Source: Valencia hispanica
Lineage: Eukaryota; Chordata; Actinopteri; Cyprinodontiformes; Valenciidae
Length of the DNA stretch: 64,000 nucleotides
NCBI GenBank assembly: GCA_963556495.2
Contig: OY747702.1
Location: 14,975,403-15,039,402 of the forward strand
Direction of reading: 5' to 3'
This document shows, piece by piece, positions 44,557-56,516 of this stretch (its first letter is position 1; every line of letters begins with the position of its first letter). The notes under the pieces were generated by a model. The model searched no databases. It had not been told where the DNA came from and saw nothing but the letters and a program-made list of their open reading frames with translations. The position numbers were made by a program, and so were the translations under genes.

Positions 44557-47395
44557 CAATCCTCGGCTGCAGAAGCTGGCTCTCGGGAAGTGGAACATCA
44601 CCTCTCTGGTGGGGAAGGAGCCGGAGCTGGTGTGTGAGGTTGAGAGGTTTTCGACTGGACATCGTCGGACTCACCTCGATGCACAGCTCTGGCTCTGGAA
44701 CCCGTCTCCCCGAGAGGGGTTGGACTTTCTTCCACTCTGGAGTTGCCCCCGCTGAGAGGTGCTGAGCTGGGGTGGGCATACTTGTTGCCCCCCATCTCGG
44801 CGCCTGTACGTTGGGGTTTACCCCGGTGAACGAGAGGGTAGCCTCCCTCTGCCTACGGGTGGGGGTACGGGTCCTGACTGTTGTTTGTGCTAACGCACCA
44901 AACGGCAGATCAGATAACCCACCCTTTTTGGAGTCTTTGGAGGGGGTGCTGGAGAGTGCTACTCCCAGGGACTCCCTTGTTCTGCTGGGGTACTTCAACG
45001 CTCACTTGGGCAATGACAGTGAGACCTGGAGGGGTGTGGTTGGGTGGAATGGCCCCCCCGATCTGAACCCGTGTGGTGTTTTGTTGTTGGACTTCTGTGC
45101 TTGTCATGGATTGTCCATAAAAAACACCATGTTCAAGCATAAAGGTGTCCATATGTGCACTTGGCACCAGGACACCCTAGGTTGTCATCTCATCTGATCT
45201 GCGGCCGCATGTTTTGGATACTCGGGTGAAGAGAGGGGCTGAGCTGTCCACTAACCACTACCTGGTGATGAGTTGGCTCCGATGGTGGGGGAGGACGCCG
45301 GACAGACCTGGAAGGCCCAAACGTGTTGTGAGGGTCTGCTGGGAACGTCTGGCAGAGTCTTTTGTCAGAAGGAGCTTCAACTCACACCTCTGGCAGAACT
45401 TCGAACACGTCCCGGGGGAGGCGGGGGACATTGAGTCCGAGTGGACTATGTTCCGCGCCTCCATTGTCGAGGCGGCTGACCAGAGCTGTGGCCGCAAGGT
45501 GGTCGGTGCCTGTCGCGGCAGCAACCCCCGAACCCGCTGGTGGACATCGGCGGTAAGGGATGCTGTCAGGCTGAAGAAGGAGTCCCATTGGTTCTTTTTG
45601 GCCTGTGGGACCCCTAAAGCAGCTGATAGGTACCGGCAGGCCAAGCGGAGTGCGGCTCGGATGGTCGCGGAGGCAAAAACTCGGGCGTGGGAGGAGTTTG
45701 GAGAGGCCATGGAGAACTACTTCCGTATGGCTTCGAAGCGATTCTGGTCCACCATCCGGCGTTTCGGGGGGGGGGGCGTTCTGCCACCAACACTGTTTAC
45801 AGTGGGGATGGTGTGCTGCTGACCTCAATGCGGGACGTTTTGGGTCGGTGGATGGAATACTTCGAAGACCTCCTCAATCCCACAGGCACACCTTCCAATC
45901 TGGAAGCAGGGTTTGGGGACTTTGGGTCAGGCTCTCCAATCTATGGTGCTGAGGTCACCGAGGTCGTTGAAAAGCTCCTCGGTGGCAAGGCTCCGAGGGT
46001 GAATGAGATTCGGCCGGAGTTCCTCAGGGCCCTGGATGTTGTGGGGCTGTGTTGGTTAACACGGCTCTGCAATATTGCGTGGACATCGGGGGCAGTTCTC
46101 TTGGATTGGCAGCCCGGGGTGGTGGTCCCCCTGTTTAAAAAGGGGGGCCACAGAGTGTGTTCCAACTACAGGGGGATCACACTTCTGAGCCTCCCTGGTA
46201 AGGTCTATTCTGGAGAGGAGGGTCCGACTTATAGTCGAACCTCGGATCCAGGAGGAACAATGCGGTTTTTGTCCTGGCCATGGAACACTGGACCAGCTCT
46301 ACACCCTCAGCAGGGTCCTGGAGGGTGCCTGGGAGTTCTCCCAACCGGTCTACATGTGTTTTGTGGACTTGGAGAAGGCGTTCGACCGTGTCCCTCAGGG
46401 GGCCCTGTGGGGGGTGCTCCGGGAGTATGATGTACCGAGCCCCTTGATACGAGCTGTTAGGTCCCTGTACGACCGGTGCCAGAGTTTGGTTCGCATTGCC
46501 GGCAGTAAGTCGGGCTTGTTTCCGGTGAGAATTGGACTCCGCCAAGGTTGCCCTTTGTCACCGATCTTGTTCATAATTTTTATGGACAGGATATCTAGGC
46601 GCAGCCAAGGTGTTGAGGGGATCCGTTTCGGTGGCCTCAGGATCTGGTCTCTGCTTTTTGCAGATGACGTGGTCCTGTTAGCTTCATCGGAACGTGATCT
46701 ACAGCTTTTGCTGGAGTGGTTCGCAGCCGAGTGTGAAGCGGCTGGGATGAGAATCAGCACCTCCAAATCCGAGGCCATGGTCTTGAGCCGGAAAAGGGTG
46801 GGGTGCCTTCTCGGGGTCGGGGATGAGGTCCTTACCCAAGTGGAGGAGTTTAAGTATCTGGGGGTCTTGTTCACAAATGAGGGAAAAATGGAGCGGGAGA
46901 TTGATAGACGGATTGGTAGGGCATCTGCGCTGTACCAGTCTGTCGTGGTGAAGAGATTTACCGGTCGATCTACGTTCCTATCCTCATCTATGGTCACAAA
47001 CTCTGGGTGGGGACCGAAAGAACGAGATCACGGATACAAGTGGCTGAAATTTGTTTCCTCTGTAGCGATAGGATGAGAAGCTCAGTCATCCGGAGGGGGC
47101 TCAGAGTAGAGCCGCTGCTTCTCCACATCGAGAGGAGTCAGTTGAGGTGGCTCGGGCATTTGGTTAGGATGCCTCCGGGACGCCTCCCTGGTGAGGTGTT
47201 TCGGGCACGTCCCACCGGGAGGAGGCCCAGGGGAAGGCCCAGGACACGCTGGAGGGACTATGTTTCTCGGCTGGCCTGGGAGCGCCTTGGGATTCCTCCT
47301 GAGGAGCTGGAACAAGGGGCTGGGGAGAGGGAAGTCTGGGTGTCCTTGCTTAAGCTGGTGCCCCCGTGACCTGACCCCGGATAAGCGGAAGAAAA

Positions 47396-47491
47396 TGGAT
47401 GGATGGATGGATGGATGGAAGGATGGATGGATGGATGGATGGATGGATGGATGGATGGATGGATGGATGGATGGATGGATGGATGGATGGA
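47396..47491. repeat. (GGAT)n tail of Rex3
   Basis: About 23 units with one GGAAGG interruption. It is the 3' terminus of the LINE, from which the microsatellite has probably expanded. Confidence 0.95.
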
Positions 47492-50400
47492 TTTCTTTTT
47501 TAGACACAACTCTCAATTTGATAGTAAATTTGACAAAAGCTTGATATTAGTTTAATTTGAAAAACCTCATAAAAGGGATAAATTATATTTACTTAATTTC
47601 AATACATATTTAAGTAAATTATACTAAATAATTAACTTACTATTGTATATAGTTTGTCAACAAAACAAGATGTCAAAAACTGACTTTATTCAGTTTTTTG
47701 CACCAACTGCTTTAACAGACAATTGCTTACAGTAGTTTCAAACTGTTTACAGTAGGCTTCACATGAATTTTTAAAACATTTATGTCCAAGAAATAGCTTC
47801 TGAAATGTTTCAAATGTGTGTTTCAGTTTTGTAGGGTAAGTCAAGTTCATTGCAACTAATAAAATCTATGAACAGAATACAAGTCTTTGTCACACATCTG
47901 CATTCATCAAGAACCTCTTTTCCCTCTACAATGATTGTTACATGGTAAAGGGTATGGCCTCACAGGGTCTCATGGAGGACATCATTACATGATGACCAAA
48001 CTCTTTTTTTGCCTATATCATGAAGAAAAAAGACCTTAAAAAGACAAAGAAACAGACAAATAAATACAAAGTACAATCACTGTTCAAAAGACATTGTATT
48101 TTCACTGCAAGTGGTTATTTCACTGGGTTTGGGTGGCCATTTGATAAGTTGGCATAAATAATGATACAAAAAAAAAATATTTGTAGCAGATGACAAAACA
48201 TTGTTTAGTTTTATGGTACTGGTTTGTCTAGTTCAATCTAAAATAAAACAAAATATTGTTTTGTATTTCATTTTATGTCTTTTTAAAGCTCTGATCCAGT
48301 AGTTTTCACAGAATTGTCAATATGTGAAAAAGACAAACACCAATGAAATGATAAGACTAATGATAATTACTTTTGTTTCACTGTCATTCTTTCCTGAAAC
48401 TGTTGGGATAATACGAGGTATTCAAGGTATTCACATGTTCAAAATCTGCTTAACTCTGACTTGCTGTGTTTAATTTTGACTTAGAAATTAGAGAGAAATA
48501 AAACTGCAAATGATCATCTACAGATCTATTTTGCAAGTAAATTAAGTTTAAATGAAATGCCTGTAAGGAAGAGATTTTGTAGTTTGTAGTTTCATAACCA
48601 ATAATTGGTCCATCAGAACCTACTTACCAATTTAAATGTGTTCCCTTATGAACTGCCTCAATTTCAAACCTAATCATTGTTAAAAAAAGTACATAAAATA
48701 CAAATATGTGAATATCTATTGAAACATATTTTAAAATGCATTTCATCTGTCACCCATCATAAATATCTAAAGCCTTAAGAAAACACAACATTGGAGGCGT
48801 TGAAGGGTTGAGAAGTGTAATTACTACATTTAGCTACAATTTGAAACATTTTCAATTGAAAAATACACCAAATTTATTTCCTTAGTTTACAAGTGTTTCA
48901 GTGAAGGGGTGACAATGCCATGAGTAATTTGTTTCTCCTTTTTTATGTACCTTTTACATTAGGCTATTTTAAGTTATTTAAAGTTAGCATACATTTCACA
49001 ATTAATGATCAATCTGAAATACAATACCCAGCAGGTTTTTTTCTACAGTATTGAATACAGAGTTCTATTTTCTAAATAGTTTGATTGCATTTTTTAGAAT
49101 CTACCTGATAGTGTTTGATAAGTTCCACTCCAGACTCTCTAAGGCAGTGGTTCCCCAACTATTTCTACTGAGCCCCCCTTTGGTTAATAAGAAAATGTTT
49201 ACTCCCCCTCCCCGGTGTAATTATTATTATTAATTATTAGTTACATGTGTTTTCATTTATAAATAAGTGTGCCTTTATCTTGTTTCTGATCACATTTCAG
49301 ATCTAAATGTCATTTTGGACCTGTAATCAAAGAGTCTTTCTTGGACATAGAATATAAAACTTCCATCCCTTAGATGATCAGACTATCACTTAACGTAAAT
49401 CTTGATGCAGTAGCAGCTCTCACCCACTACACGCACATACAAGCTGGAACTTGGTGTTACGATAACGTGTCTTTGGACACAAATAAAAACCTTTTAATAG
49501 ATGTGATCTGCATATGTGGATAAGATAAGAACAATTGTGACAGGAGCCTAAGATGTTATTTTTACTGTAATCTCATTTAGGTTTCTGTCCCTGATATACA
49601 GTGCTTTTAAATATGCTATTTTATTGTCAGGCCAACTATCTAGTCCCAGGCTCAACATGACATTTAGGCTTCCACTCTATGCAACTGCAACCACTGACTC
49701 ATGCCCAACTTGAAAGGTTGTTCAGCAACAGTTCATTAAAGAGGCATTTCCTACATTTTGAGGCAGCCATAGGTTGAACTTATCCAACTTTGCTTTGATC
49801 TAATATATCTAATTTTCTTAATTACTGTCAATATACATAGTATATACTTCTGGGTATTTATGCTTTACGTTTACTACTACAATAGTTTATCAATTTTCTC
49901 GCTTTCTCATCAAATTTGCAGGTTCCTGTCTCCCCCTTTCTATAATTTTCATCCTCTCTGTTTCTTTATGCTTACTCGGTTTGTTAAAACACACAGTGCC
50001 ATCATTCCAAGCATCTTTGTTTGCTCGGAAACAACCTAAGGCCACACAGCAGTGCTTGATACACCAACTAACCTATTTTTAGCAGTATACAGTACTGTTT
50101 CGAGAACTGCTACTGGGTAGGATGCAAATCTGTATTCATCCTATGCCTTTTAGTTGTTTAAGCATGCTAGCATGCCATCTATTTTTGTTTTTTGTGGAAA
50201 GAGGAGAGTTGAGTTTTTAATGCTAGCATGAAACAGACACACAAAACTGGGCCTGGTGTTCTGTTTTCGCCCCTCAGGCAAAACTCTGAGTCAGTGTAAA
50301 CACTATTTTCTTACTTCCTCCAAATATCTTTACATCAAGTATCCTCCAACAAGATGTTGCTTTAAATGATTATGCTTCCTAATGCAGCATAACAATGTGG

Positions 50401-50696
50401 AAACAGCAGTAAACACTCCTCTGTCCGATGTGATCACACTTTTTACTGCCCTTTTTTTGTTGTAATTGGAGTCAGTAAAAAAGCCACTAAATTTCATAAT
50501 TCAGTGATCCAAAGGCCAAACAGTGAGTAGCTCCCTCAGCCTTGTTTCTAAAACCAACACTGCCCTACAGGCCTCGTTACGCCAGCAGTTTTATCCTGCT
50601 GTAGCAACTCTGCTCTGTCCCGCTGCAGATGAGTGTGACTGAGCTCGGCCAGCAACAATCAGTTTGCTGGCTAACTGGTGTCATCCGTGAATTATA
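47492..50696. other. AT-rich noncoding DNA with a hAT-like terminus
   Basis: The longest stretch without recognised elements. At 49144-49180, GCAGTGGTTCCCCAACTA resembles a hAT terminus (CAGTGGTTCYCAA type), followed by a short ATT run at 49220-49237; no right end was found. No exon signals supported. Confidence 0.4.
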
Positions 50697-50887
50697 AAGT
50701 GTCTTCACTCCCCTTGAACTTTTTCACCTTTTGTCACAATACAGCCAACATTTTTATTTCGTTTCTAAGGAATGTATGTAAAAGACCAACACAAAGTGGT
50801 GCACCATATTGAATTGAAGGGAAGACGCTAATGTTGTTTTGTTGTTTTTCATTGGTACAAAAAATATTCTACAGTGGCATGCATTTG
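50697..50887 (+). mobile_element. Tc1-like remnant (family 1), 5' terminal repeat
   Basis: CCCTTGAACTTTTTCACCTT, TTTTGTCACAATACAGCC and AGACCAACACAAAGTGGTGC are the terminal-repeat blocks of family 1. It breaks off inside GCATGCATTTG, where an insert begins. Confidence 0.75.
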
Positions 50888-51427
50888 TTGTCCCTGTTCT
50901 ATGGAGTTTGAGTTTGGGATTATTGTGATGTAAGTTCTGATTTATGTGTTTTAAGTTTGCTTTGATATTTGGGCTATGTTTTCTTAGCTTTTATTTGTGC
51001 TTTGCTCTAGTCCTTTTGACCATGTGTTCTGTTCTCCCCTTCTGTTTTGTGTTGTTACAGTCGGGAGTTACTCTTTTCTGCTTTCTATGCTTCTCTAGAT
51101 TTTTTGTTGTTGTTTCTTATGTGTAATTTCATTCTCCCATTAATATCTTGACTTAGCTGGAATGCATTCAAGAAATGGACTCACCAGTTTCATTTGGCAC
51201 TAATCACCTCCACAGTGTTTATAAGCCAGTCAGTTTAATTATTTTTCACCATATTTTTTGTTACTTTTGTTGTCTTGTCAGTCCTTCGTTGTTTTCTCTT
51301 GTGGTCCTCACTGGCATGATTTTTCTTTTCCGTTTCCTTACGTGTTCTGTACAGTTTGCGTTCTCTTGTGAATAAATTGGTTCAAACATGGTACTCGTTT
51401 TTGATCCTCCCCAACCACAAATTATAA
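50888..51427. mobile_element. 540-bp insert in Tc1, possible solo LTR
   Basis: The Tc1 sequence is interrupted exactly between two copies of CATTTG (50882-50887 and 51428-51433), a likely 6-bp target duplication. The insert is T-rich and carries AATAAA at 51371-51376, about 50 bp before its right end. This is consistent with a solo LTR or with a SINE-like element. The plus-strand frames at 50944-51126 and 51175-51375 are hydrophobic only because of the T-rich composition. No coding domain is present. Confidence 0.5.
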
Positions 51428-51840
51428 CATTTGCATTCGGCCCCCTTAACTCGATACCTATAAAAGTAAATAATTTCCAGCTGTTGACCAGTTACTCAAT
51501 TGAAAAAATATATAATATAATGTAGAACTGTTTACTCCATTTTTAAGACAAAGCAACACACCAGACAAGGTCAGAAATGATTTGTAGGGAAAGTTTCCAG
51601 GCCATAAAATAATGTCTTAAGCTTACATCATCTCACAGAGCACTTTCAATTTATCCTCTGAGAATGGATAGAGTATGCCACAACTGTAAACCTACCAAGA
51701 CATGACTGTCCACTTAAACTGGCAGGCAAGGACAGTATGAGAAAACCAGCTAAGAAGCCCATGACAGCCCTGGAGGGGCTGCAGAGATCCACAGCTCAGG
51801 TGGGAAAATCTGTCAATTGGTCAACTGGTCAAATATTACA
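51428..51840 (+). mobile_element. Tc1-like remnant (family 1), transposase N-terminal half
   Basis: Resumes at CATTCGGCCCCCTTAACTC and continues in order: CAACACACCAGACAAGGTCA (start of transposase), CATCTCACAGAGCACTTTCA, AAACCTACCAAGACATGACT and CTGCAGAGATCCACAGCTCA. These encode the helix-turn-helix region, now with stops. It is again interrupted near 51840. A small piece of the same family, in the same orientation, reappears at 52585-52650. Confidence 0.8.
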
Positions 51841-51979
51841 TATTATATGGATCGATCTCCCAAATATTGTTTTCTCACAGTGGGATCATTCTAGATGTTT
51901 ATTTTTATTGTATATTCACTGAAAGAGATAGGGACAGTTGAGCAGTGGTGTTGCAGTGAAGGGGCAGGGTAAGGGGTGT

Positions 51980-52112
51980 GTATGTGTCTTGTGTGTGCTG
52001 ACAGTTTAACTGGTTTTGTGTGATCGATTTGTAATCATGTAAAGCACTTTGTGCTGATCTTATCATGAAAAGGGCTCAACAAATAACATTTGATTGATTG
52101 ATTGACTGAGGA
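51980..52112 (+). repeat. LINE/SINE 3' tail with GATT repeats
   Basis: ATGTAAAGCACTTTGTGCTG, then AAAAGGGCTCAACAAATAAC and TTGATTGATTGATTGA, the usual arrangement of an L2-type 3' end. It abuts the inverted R1 repeat. Confidence 0.65.
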
Positions 52113-52113
52113 A

Positions 52114-52225
52114 TTTTTTTTTAAATGAGACCAAATCAATTTCTATGTTCATATTTGACAATCCTAGGTTCTGATAATTCTGTCCAAAAACCTAATTTGC
52201 TTTCTAAATCTAATGACAAAAACTA
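52114..52225 (-). repeat. Dispersed repeat R1, copy 2
   Basis: The reverse complement of this segment matches 8540-8655, including TTATCAGAACCTAGGATTG. It sits between a LINE tail and a Tc1 piece, in a stretch that is entirely made of repeats. Confidence 0.6.
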
Positions 52226-52584
52226 AACATTTTCAACTTTATGTACAGAGCTCATGTAATTAATCAATCAAAAAAAAAAAATCCCAATTTCCCTGAGCAT
52301 TATCTTAGACCTGGACACCAAACCCAATGCATCTCGCTATCCAGGAGCTAACAGCACATTGAAGAGTTTCTGAGGCTCTGGAGCGCATCTGTGACAGCAC
52401 CGGACACAGACTGCCGGTGACAGATCACTGCAGTTTAACCACTGATGCAGAAGGAGCGCATGCTGGGTTTCCCCCCCCCGCTGAAGCGATCAGAAAACCT
52501 GCCATTCAGAGTGTCTTGCCAAATTCGGATCACTTCAATTTCCTTCGAGTTCCTTGATTTCAAAACTTGACATATAACATATAA

Positions 52585-52650
52585 CCCGTGAGACAAATTC
52601 CTATGATGAAGCATGGTGGTGAAAGCATCATGCAGCTGGGACCACTGGTT
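52585..52650 (+). mobile_element. Tc1-like fragment (family 1), catalytic core trace
   Basis: GATGAAGCATGGTGGTGAAA and GCATCATGCAGCTGGGACC match the conserved core block (HGGGSIMLWG region) of family 1. It is probably the continuation of the element at 50697-51840. Confidence 0.55.
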
Positions 52651-55077
52651 CACTGGATGGCAGTTGGAATGTTTTCCTGTTTCTTTATTAGTCTTTTTTT
52701 ATCATAGCTCATGTTACATGAAACATCCCTAAAACAAAATATCCTGTATTTATTTACATTTTGTAGCTCTTAATCCTAAATAAAGTCCCCTGGAAAAGCT
52801 CGTGTGTAGCACCGTAGCTTCCTCCTATATTTATCCATGTGTTTGAAGGTTAAAGAAATAATTGATTGCTCAGTAGGGGCTTGTGGCTCATTCTTGGCCA
52901 ACAGTGGACTCATTACTTAATCCAGTTGTGTTGGCCGGAGATAGTTTGGGATGATAGATATAGTTTGTCTTTGACCATAAGGCCTGCAAGGGGCAGTGGC
53001 ATAGTAAGCAGACACTCATTACGTGATTGGTCCAAGAGTATTGATTTTTGTTGTTGTGTTTTTTGGTCTTAGGTTACTAAATTTTTAGCACGGTATTAAA
53101 ACCAATAACTATCCAAAGACGACACAGTGCTCTCCCGACATTAATCCTAATCTCCACCTAATGCGATTAAAGAGACTGATGGTCGTGTGAGTAATGAGGA
53201 TCATGTCTTTTGGAATAAGTCTTATTTTTCCCCACCGATGTCATAGTACCTTACAGGATCTGAGCAGAGCTGTTCGGGAAAACGTCCACACATGCCCCCA
53301 GTGTCAGGGAGCAGCTGTGGGAGCAGGTGTAGGCTGAACTGGTTTCTGCTGTTAGCTTTCAACACATCAGATGGAGGTTTGGCTCCATAATTGCAAAAGA
53401 ATCAGAATCTGAATTCAATGTCTATAGCACCATTTATATTGATGATCAACAATATCATTAAATGTACCATGAAAGAATCCTGTAAAACCTTATTTATTTA
53501 CATTATGATACACACAAGGTTTTTATTCTACGCAAAGGTGTAGAGGTAAGCCTATTTCTCATGCTATTTACTGAGAGAAAGTAATGGTTTATAATAAGCA
53601 TGACCGGGCCTGTAGGTTTGACTGTCTCATTTTGAGACGCGTGTGTCTCTAGCTTTAGAGAATGGATAATAGCAAACAGAGTAAGAGGAGATACCCGCAG
53701 TAGTGTTTGAAGTAATTTGCTGTTTTGGAGTAATTTGTTTTGATACTGATCTATGGTAACTCTGGATGTTTGACAAAACTAAGACTAAACTGACTGAAAA
53801 AAATCATCACCTGGGAATGACCCAAGTCATAGGTCTTGATACCTTTAGCCCCTAATATACCATGGAAATAAAAAGTGTATACACACCTTTTGAAAACTCG
53901 GGGTTCAGCGATAACAAATCATTTAGAAAAAGTCATACCTGTGAGTTAAGAACCACATACAGTTGTGAGATATATTTTCCCTCTTGCATAACTCTTCAGT
54001 TTTTGCTTAAATTTAACACATCAAACACATTTTAATATCAAACAAAGATAACCTTGGTACATATGGAATGTAGTTTTTAAATAATCCTAACCAACCTGGC
54101 ATCGTTTAAAACAGCAATGTTGTGGAGAAGTTATGATGGGCATAATGTGATGCTTTTTTTTTGCTGAAAGTGTGCAATACAAATCAATTTGCCTTGCCTT
54201 TTTGGATCTTGTTGCCTACTTCATGTTGTCAGACCTGTCCTATTTAACTATTTTCTATTATTATTCTATAGGTCAAGCAGTAACCAGGCTTGAGTCTGAC
54301 TAGCAAAATTGAGCTTACCTTTCCAAAAAAATAAAACTATAGATCATATGTAATTAATCATTTAACAAAGGAGCAATTTCCTTTTCGAATAATCTTCTGG
54401 TTAGTAGAGTTTGAAAACAGTCTGAACGACATTAAACAGCAAATGCACTTTAATGTAATGAATTGTATTCATATCATTTGATTACTTTATCTGACTTGCA
54501 CCTTTTATATGGAGTTGTAAGGGACATTAATAAACAATGTTAAATAAAGTAAATACAATCTTTCATTTTAAAAAAAACTTAATTTGCTGGATTTATAATT
54601 TTTTTTTATCACTGTACTGTACAGTTTGAAGAAAATCAATAATGAAATAAGAAGATACGCATTATAGTTTTCTGTTTTTTAATTCATGGATTGATATTTT
54701 GATTCATAGCATCATTCGTTTTTCTTGTATGAGTTGGTTGTACACAGTTTAAAGATAATTGATAATTATTAAATATAAATGACTGAACAACTACAAATGT
54801 TCTGTTTAGTTTTGCAGTATACAGTAGGTTTTGGGGCCATGAAGCTATGGTAACATACACTACATCTCATTTAGTTTGTAGTCTTTCTAACCACACACCT
54901 CAGGTCTTATTTCATCAGTTACCAAGTAAGCTTTCTCAATGTGGTTCGTCTTTCTCTTGATATGAGTCAAATACATTCCCTTTAATAAATTGTTCCCACT
55001 CTTGCGATATTCTGATTGAGCTCAGATATCTCTTTAGCCTTCCTTGCTAACACACTAGCATTCTTTTCTTCCCAAAG
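52651..55077. other. AT-rich noncoding DNA; one Tc1-type terminus
   Basis: At about 53855-53940, ACCATGGAAATAAAAAGTGT and ATACACACC, followed by AATCATTTAGAAAAAGT, resemble the terminal repeat of another fish Tc1-like family. The remainder is AT-rich and unclassified. Confidence 0.35.
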
Positions 55078-55190
55078 GACAGAACTGAGTAAAACAGGAA
55101 AATCCCAAAGGCGCAGCAATGTGCCCGGCTGGTTTGTGTCGAACCCCAGGGAGGCGCAAGTAGGCGCACTCCTCGGCCCAGAGTGCCGAG
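55078..55190 (+). CDS. Possible internal exon of an unidentified gene
   Basis: This 113-nt segment has a strong acceptor before it (pyrimidine tract CATTCTTTTCTTCCCAAAG, ending at 55077) and a consensus donor after it (GAG then GTAAGC at 55191). One reading frame is open throughout, giving RTELSKTGKSQRRSNVPGWF then VSNPREAQVGALLGPECR; the other two contain stops. The segment is GC-richer than its surroundings. I do not recognise the protein. It may be an exon of a plus-strand gene, an alternative or untranslated exon, or a coincidence. The two minus-strand candidates cannot belong to the same gene. Confidence 0.45.
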
Positions 55191-55984
55191 GTAAGCGGGC
55201 ATTTGACAGTGGACCTTCAGGGAGATAGAAGAGCTGTTGCTGTCCAGAGGGAGGGGGGGAGAACTGCAGGGAGGGGAATGACAGAGCTGCTGGAGGGGAG
55301 GCGATAAAGGTCTGTATTACATACAGCCAGGAGGAGAAGGAGAGTTTAAGGACTCAGTGGAACAACTACACAATAGCTGTCCGATTTTCCTCACTCTGTG
55401 GGGCTGAGAGGTGTTACAGGGAAGTTTTTGCTAGATGTCAGCGTGTCTGGTTCCATTCCCGTGTCTTTCCGCAGTCCTTTCTCCCACAAAAATGGAAATA
55501 GTGACTATTTGAAAGGAGATGCCTCAAAAGCTTCTTAGAAAGTGGCTGTGTTTGGGAATACAATGAACAAACAGTAATCTTGTACACTTCAAGGTTCCTT
55601 TAAAGGAAGGATAGAGAGCCAAGGAAAAATCAGAGCACACACTCCTTAGAAGCGAAGGATGTTCAGTTAGGAAAAAAACGGAAGGTGTTAAAGGTTTTTT
55701 TCCTCTTATTGGTGTTACCACATTTATTCTAGTTGCTCTGAGTCCTACCTCGGCATTTTAAAAGCATCTCTTCTGTGTATCTCACGCTCTATCCTGCTGT
55801 GGTGGGGAAATAACCTGATCTTTCTTTAAATTGTGACAATTTTAAGGATTTTTATTTGCAGCTTGTTACAGACCTTCTTGTTACTATGAGATTAACAAAA
55901 TGCCAGAACATTGGTGGTCTTTGCAGGATTGTGGTTAGATATTGTGCTTCTATTAAGACCGGATGCTGGTCATTTTGCCCCAAT
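55191..55984. other. Noncoding DNA, G-rich then AT-rich
   Basis: Purine-rich sequence (55215-55350) follows the exon candidate. Nothing else recognised. Confidence 0.4.
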
Positions 55985-56516
55985 CGCCAATCGGACAACT
56001 CCAGCTGACTCAGAACGCTGCTGCTCGTGTTCCTCACTAGAACGTGGAAAGTAGAGCAAATCACCCCAGTTCTAAAGTCCTTACACTGGCTCCCTGTAAC
56101 TCAGAGAATAGACTTCAAAATACTTTTACTAGTTATAAATCATTGAATGGCTGAACCAAAGTATGTTAGAGATATGTTGTCATTATACCAAACCCCCAGA
56201 CCACTCAGGTCCTCCAGCTCTAGTCTAATTATCCCTAGAATTAGAACCAAGCATGGAGAAGCAGCTTTCAGTTTTAATGCTCCTCTAGATGACTGCAAAG
56301 CTGCTGAAACACTGAGTTCTGTTTAGAGCTGCCTTTGAGTAATTGCTTCATAATTCCTGGAATGTCATAACAGTAGTATGTTTTATTGTTCTGTATGTCT
56401 CTGATATTGTGTTTTCAGTTTTTATTGTTGTTTCACTGCTGCTTGTATTTTTTCCCCCCTATTCATTTAAAGCCCTTTGATTTGGCTTGTTGCTGAAATT
56501 GTGCTATACAAATAAA
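55985..56516 (+). mobile_element. 5'-truncated L2-type LINE end
   Basis: Plus-strand codons give the end of ORF2: a degenerate LQLTQNAAARV-like block, ITPVLKSLHWLPVTQRIDF, AEPKYVRDMLSLYQTP, RPLRSSSSSLIIPRIRTKHG and EAAFSFNAP. The tail ends GTGCTATACAAATAAACTTG. The same family is inserted in a Tc1 at 6091-6607. Stops and small indels are present; no endonuclease or catalytic domain. Confidence 0.8.

Larger units (their letters stand above)
44126..47491 (+). mobile_element. Near full-length Rex3-type (RTE) LINE, inactive
   Basis: The 3.37-kb element starts near GGGCTGCCTCCTTATCGTGG, and ends with GGATAAGCGGAAGAAAATGG and a GGAT array, the tail described for Rex3. It carries an endonuclease region (44580-45200, with ANAPNGRSD and LLGYFNAH; the usual motif is GDFNAH, so a key Asp is Tyr here) and a reverse transcriptase (45920-47370) with VCFVDLEKAFDRVPQ, LRQGCPLSPILF, LLFADDVVLLAS and EEFKYLGVLFTNEG, then the C-terminal [17 protein letters not shown] and [13 protein letters not shown]. 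Coding regions shift between all three frames and there is a deletion near 46950. Compared with the old copy at 16275 this one is much less mutated. Confidence 0.9.

Noticed and set aside
47082..47544. Frames rich in repeated Ser-Ile-His-Pro or Gly-Trp-Met-Asp
   Set aside because: Translations of the GGAT tail of Rex3, not antimicrobial or structural repeats.
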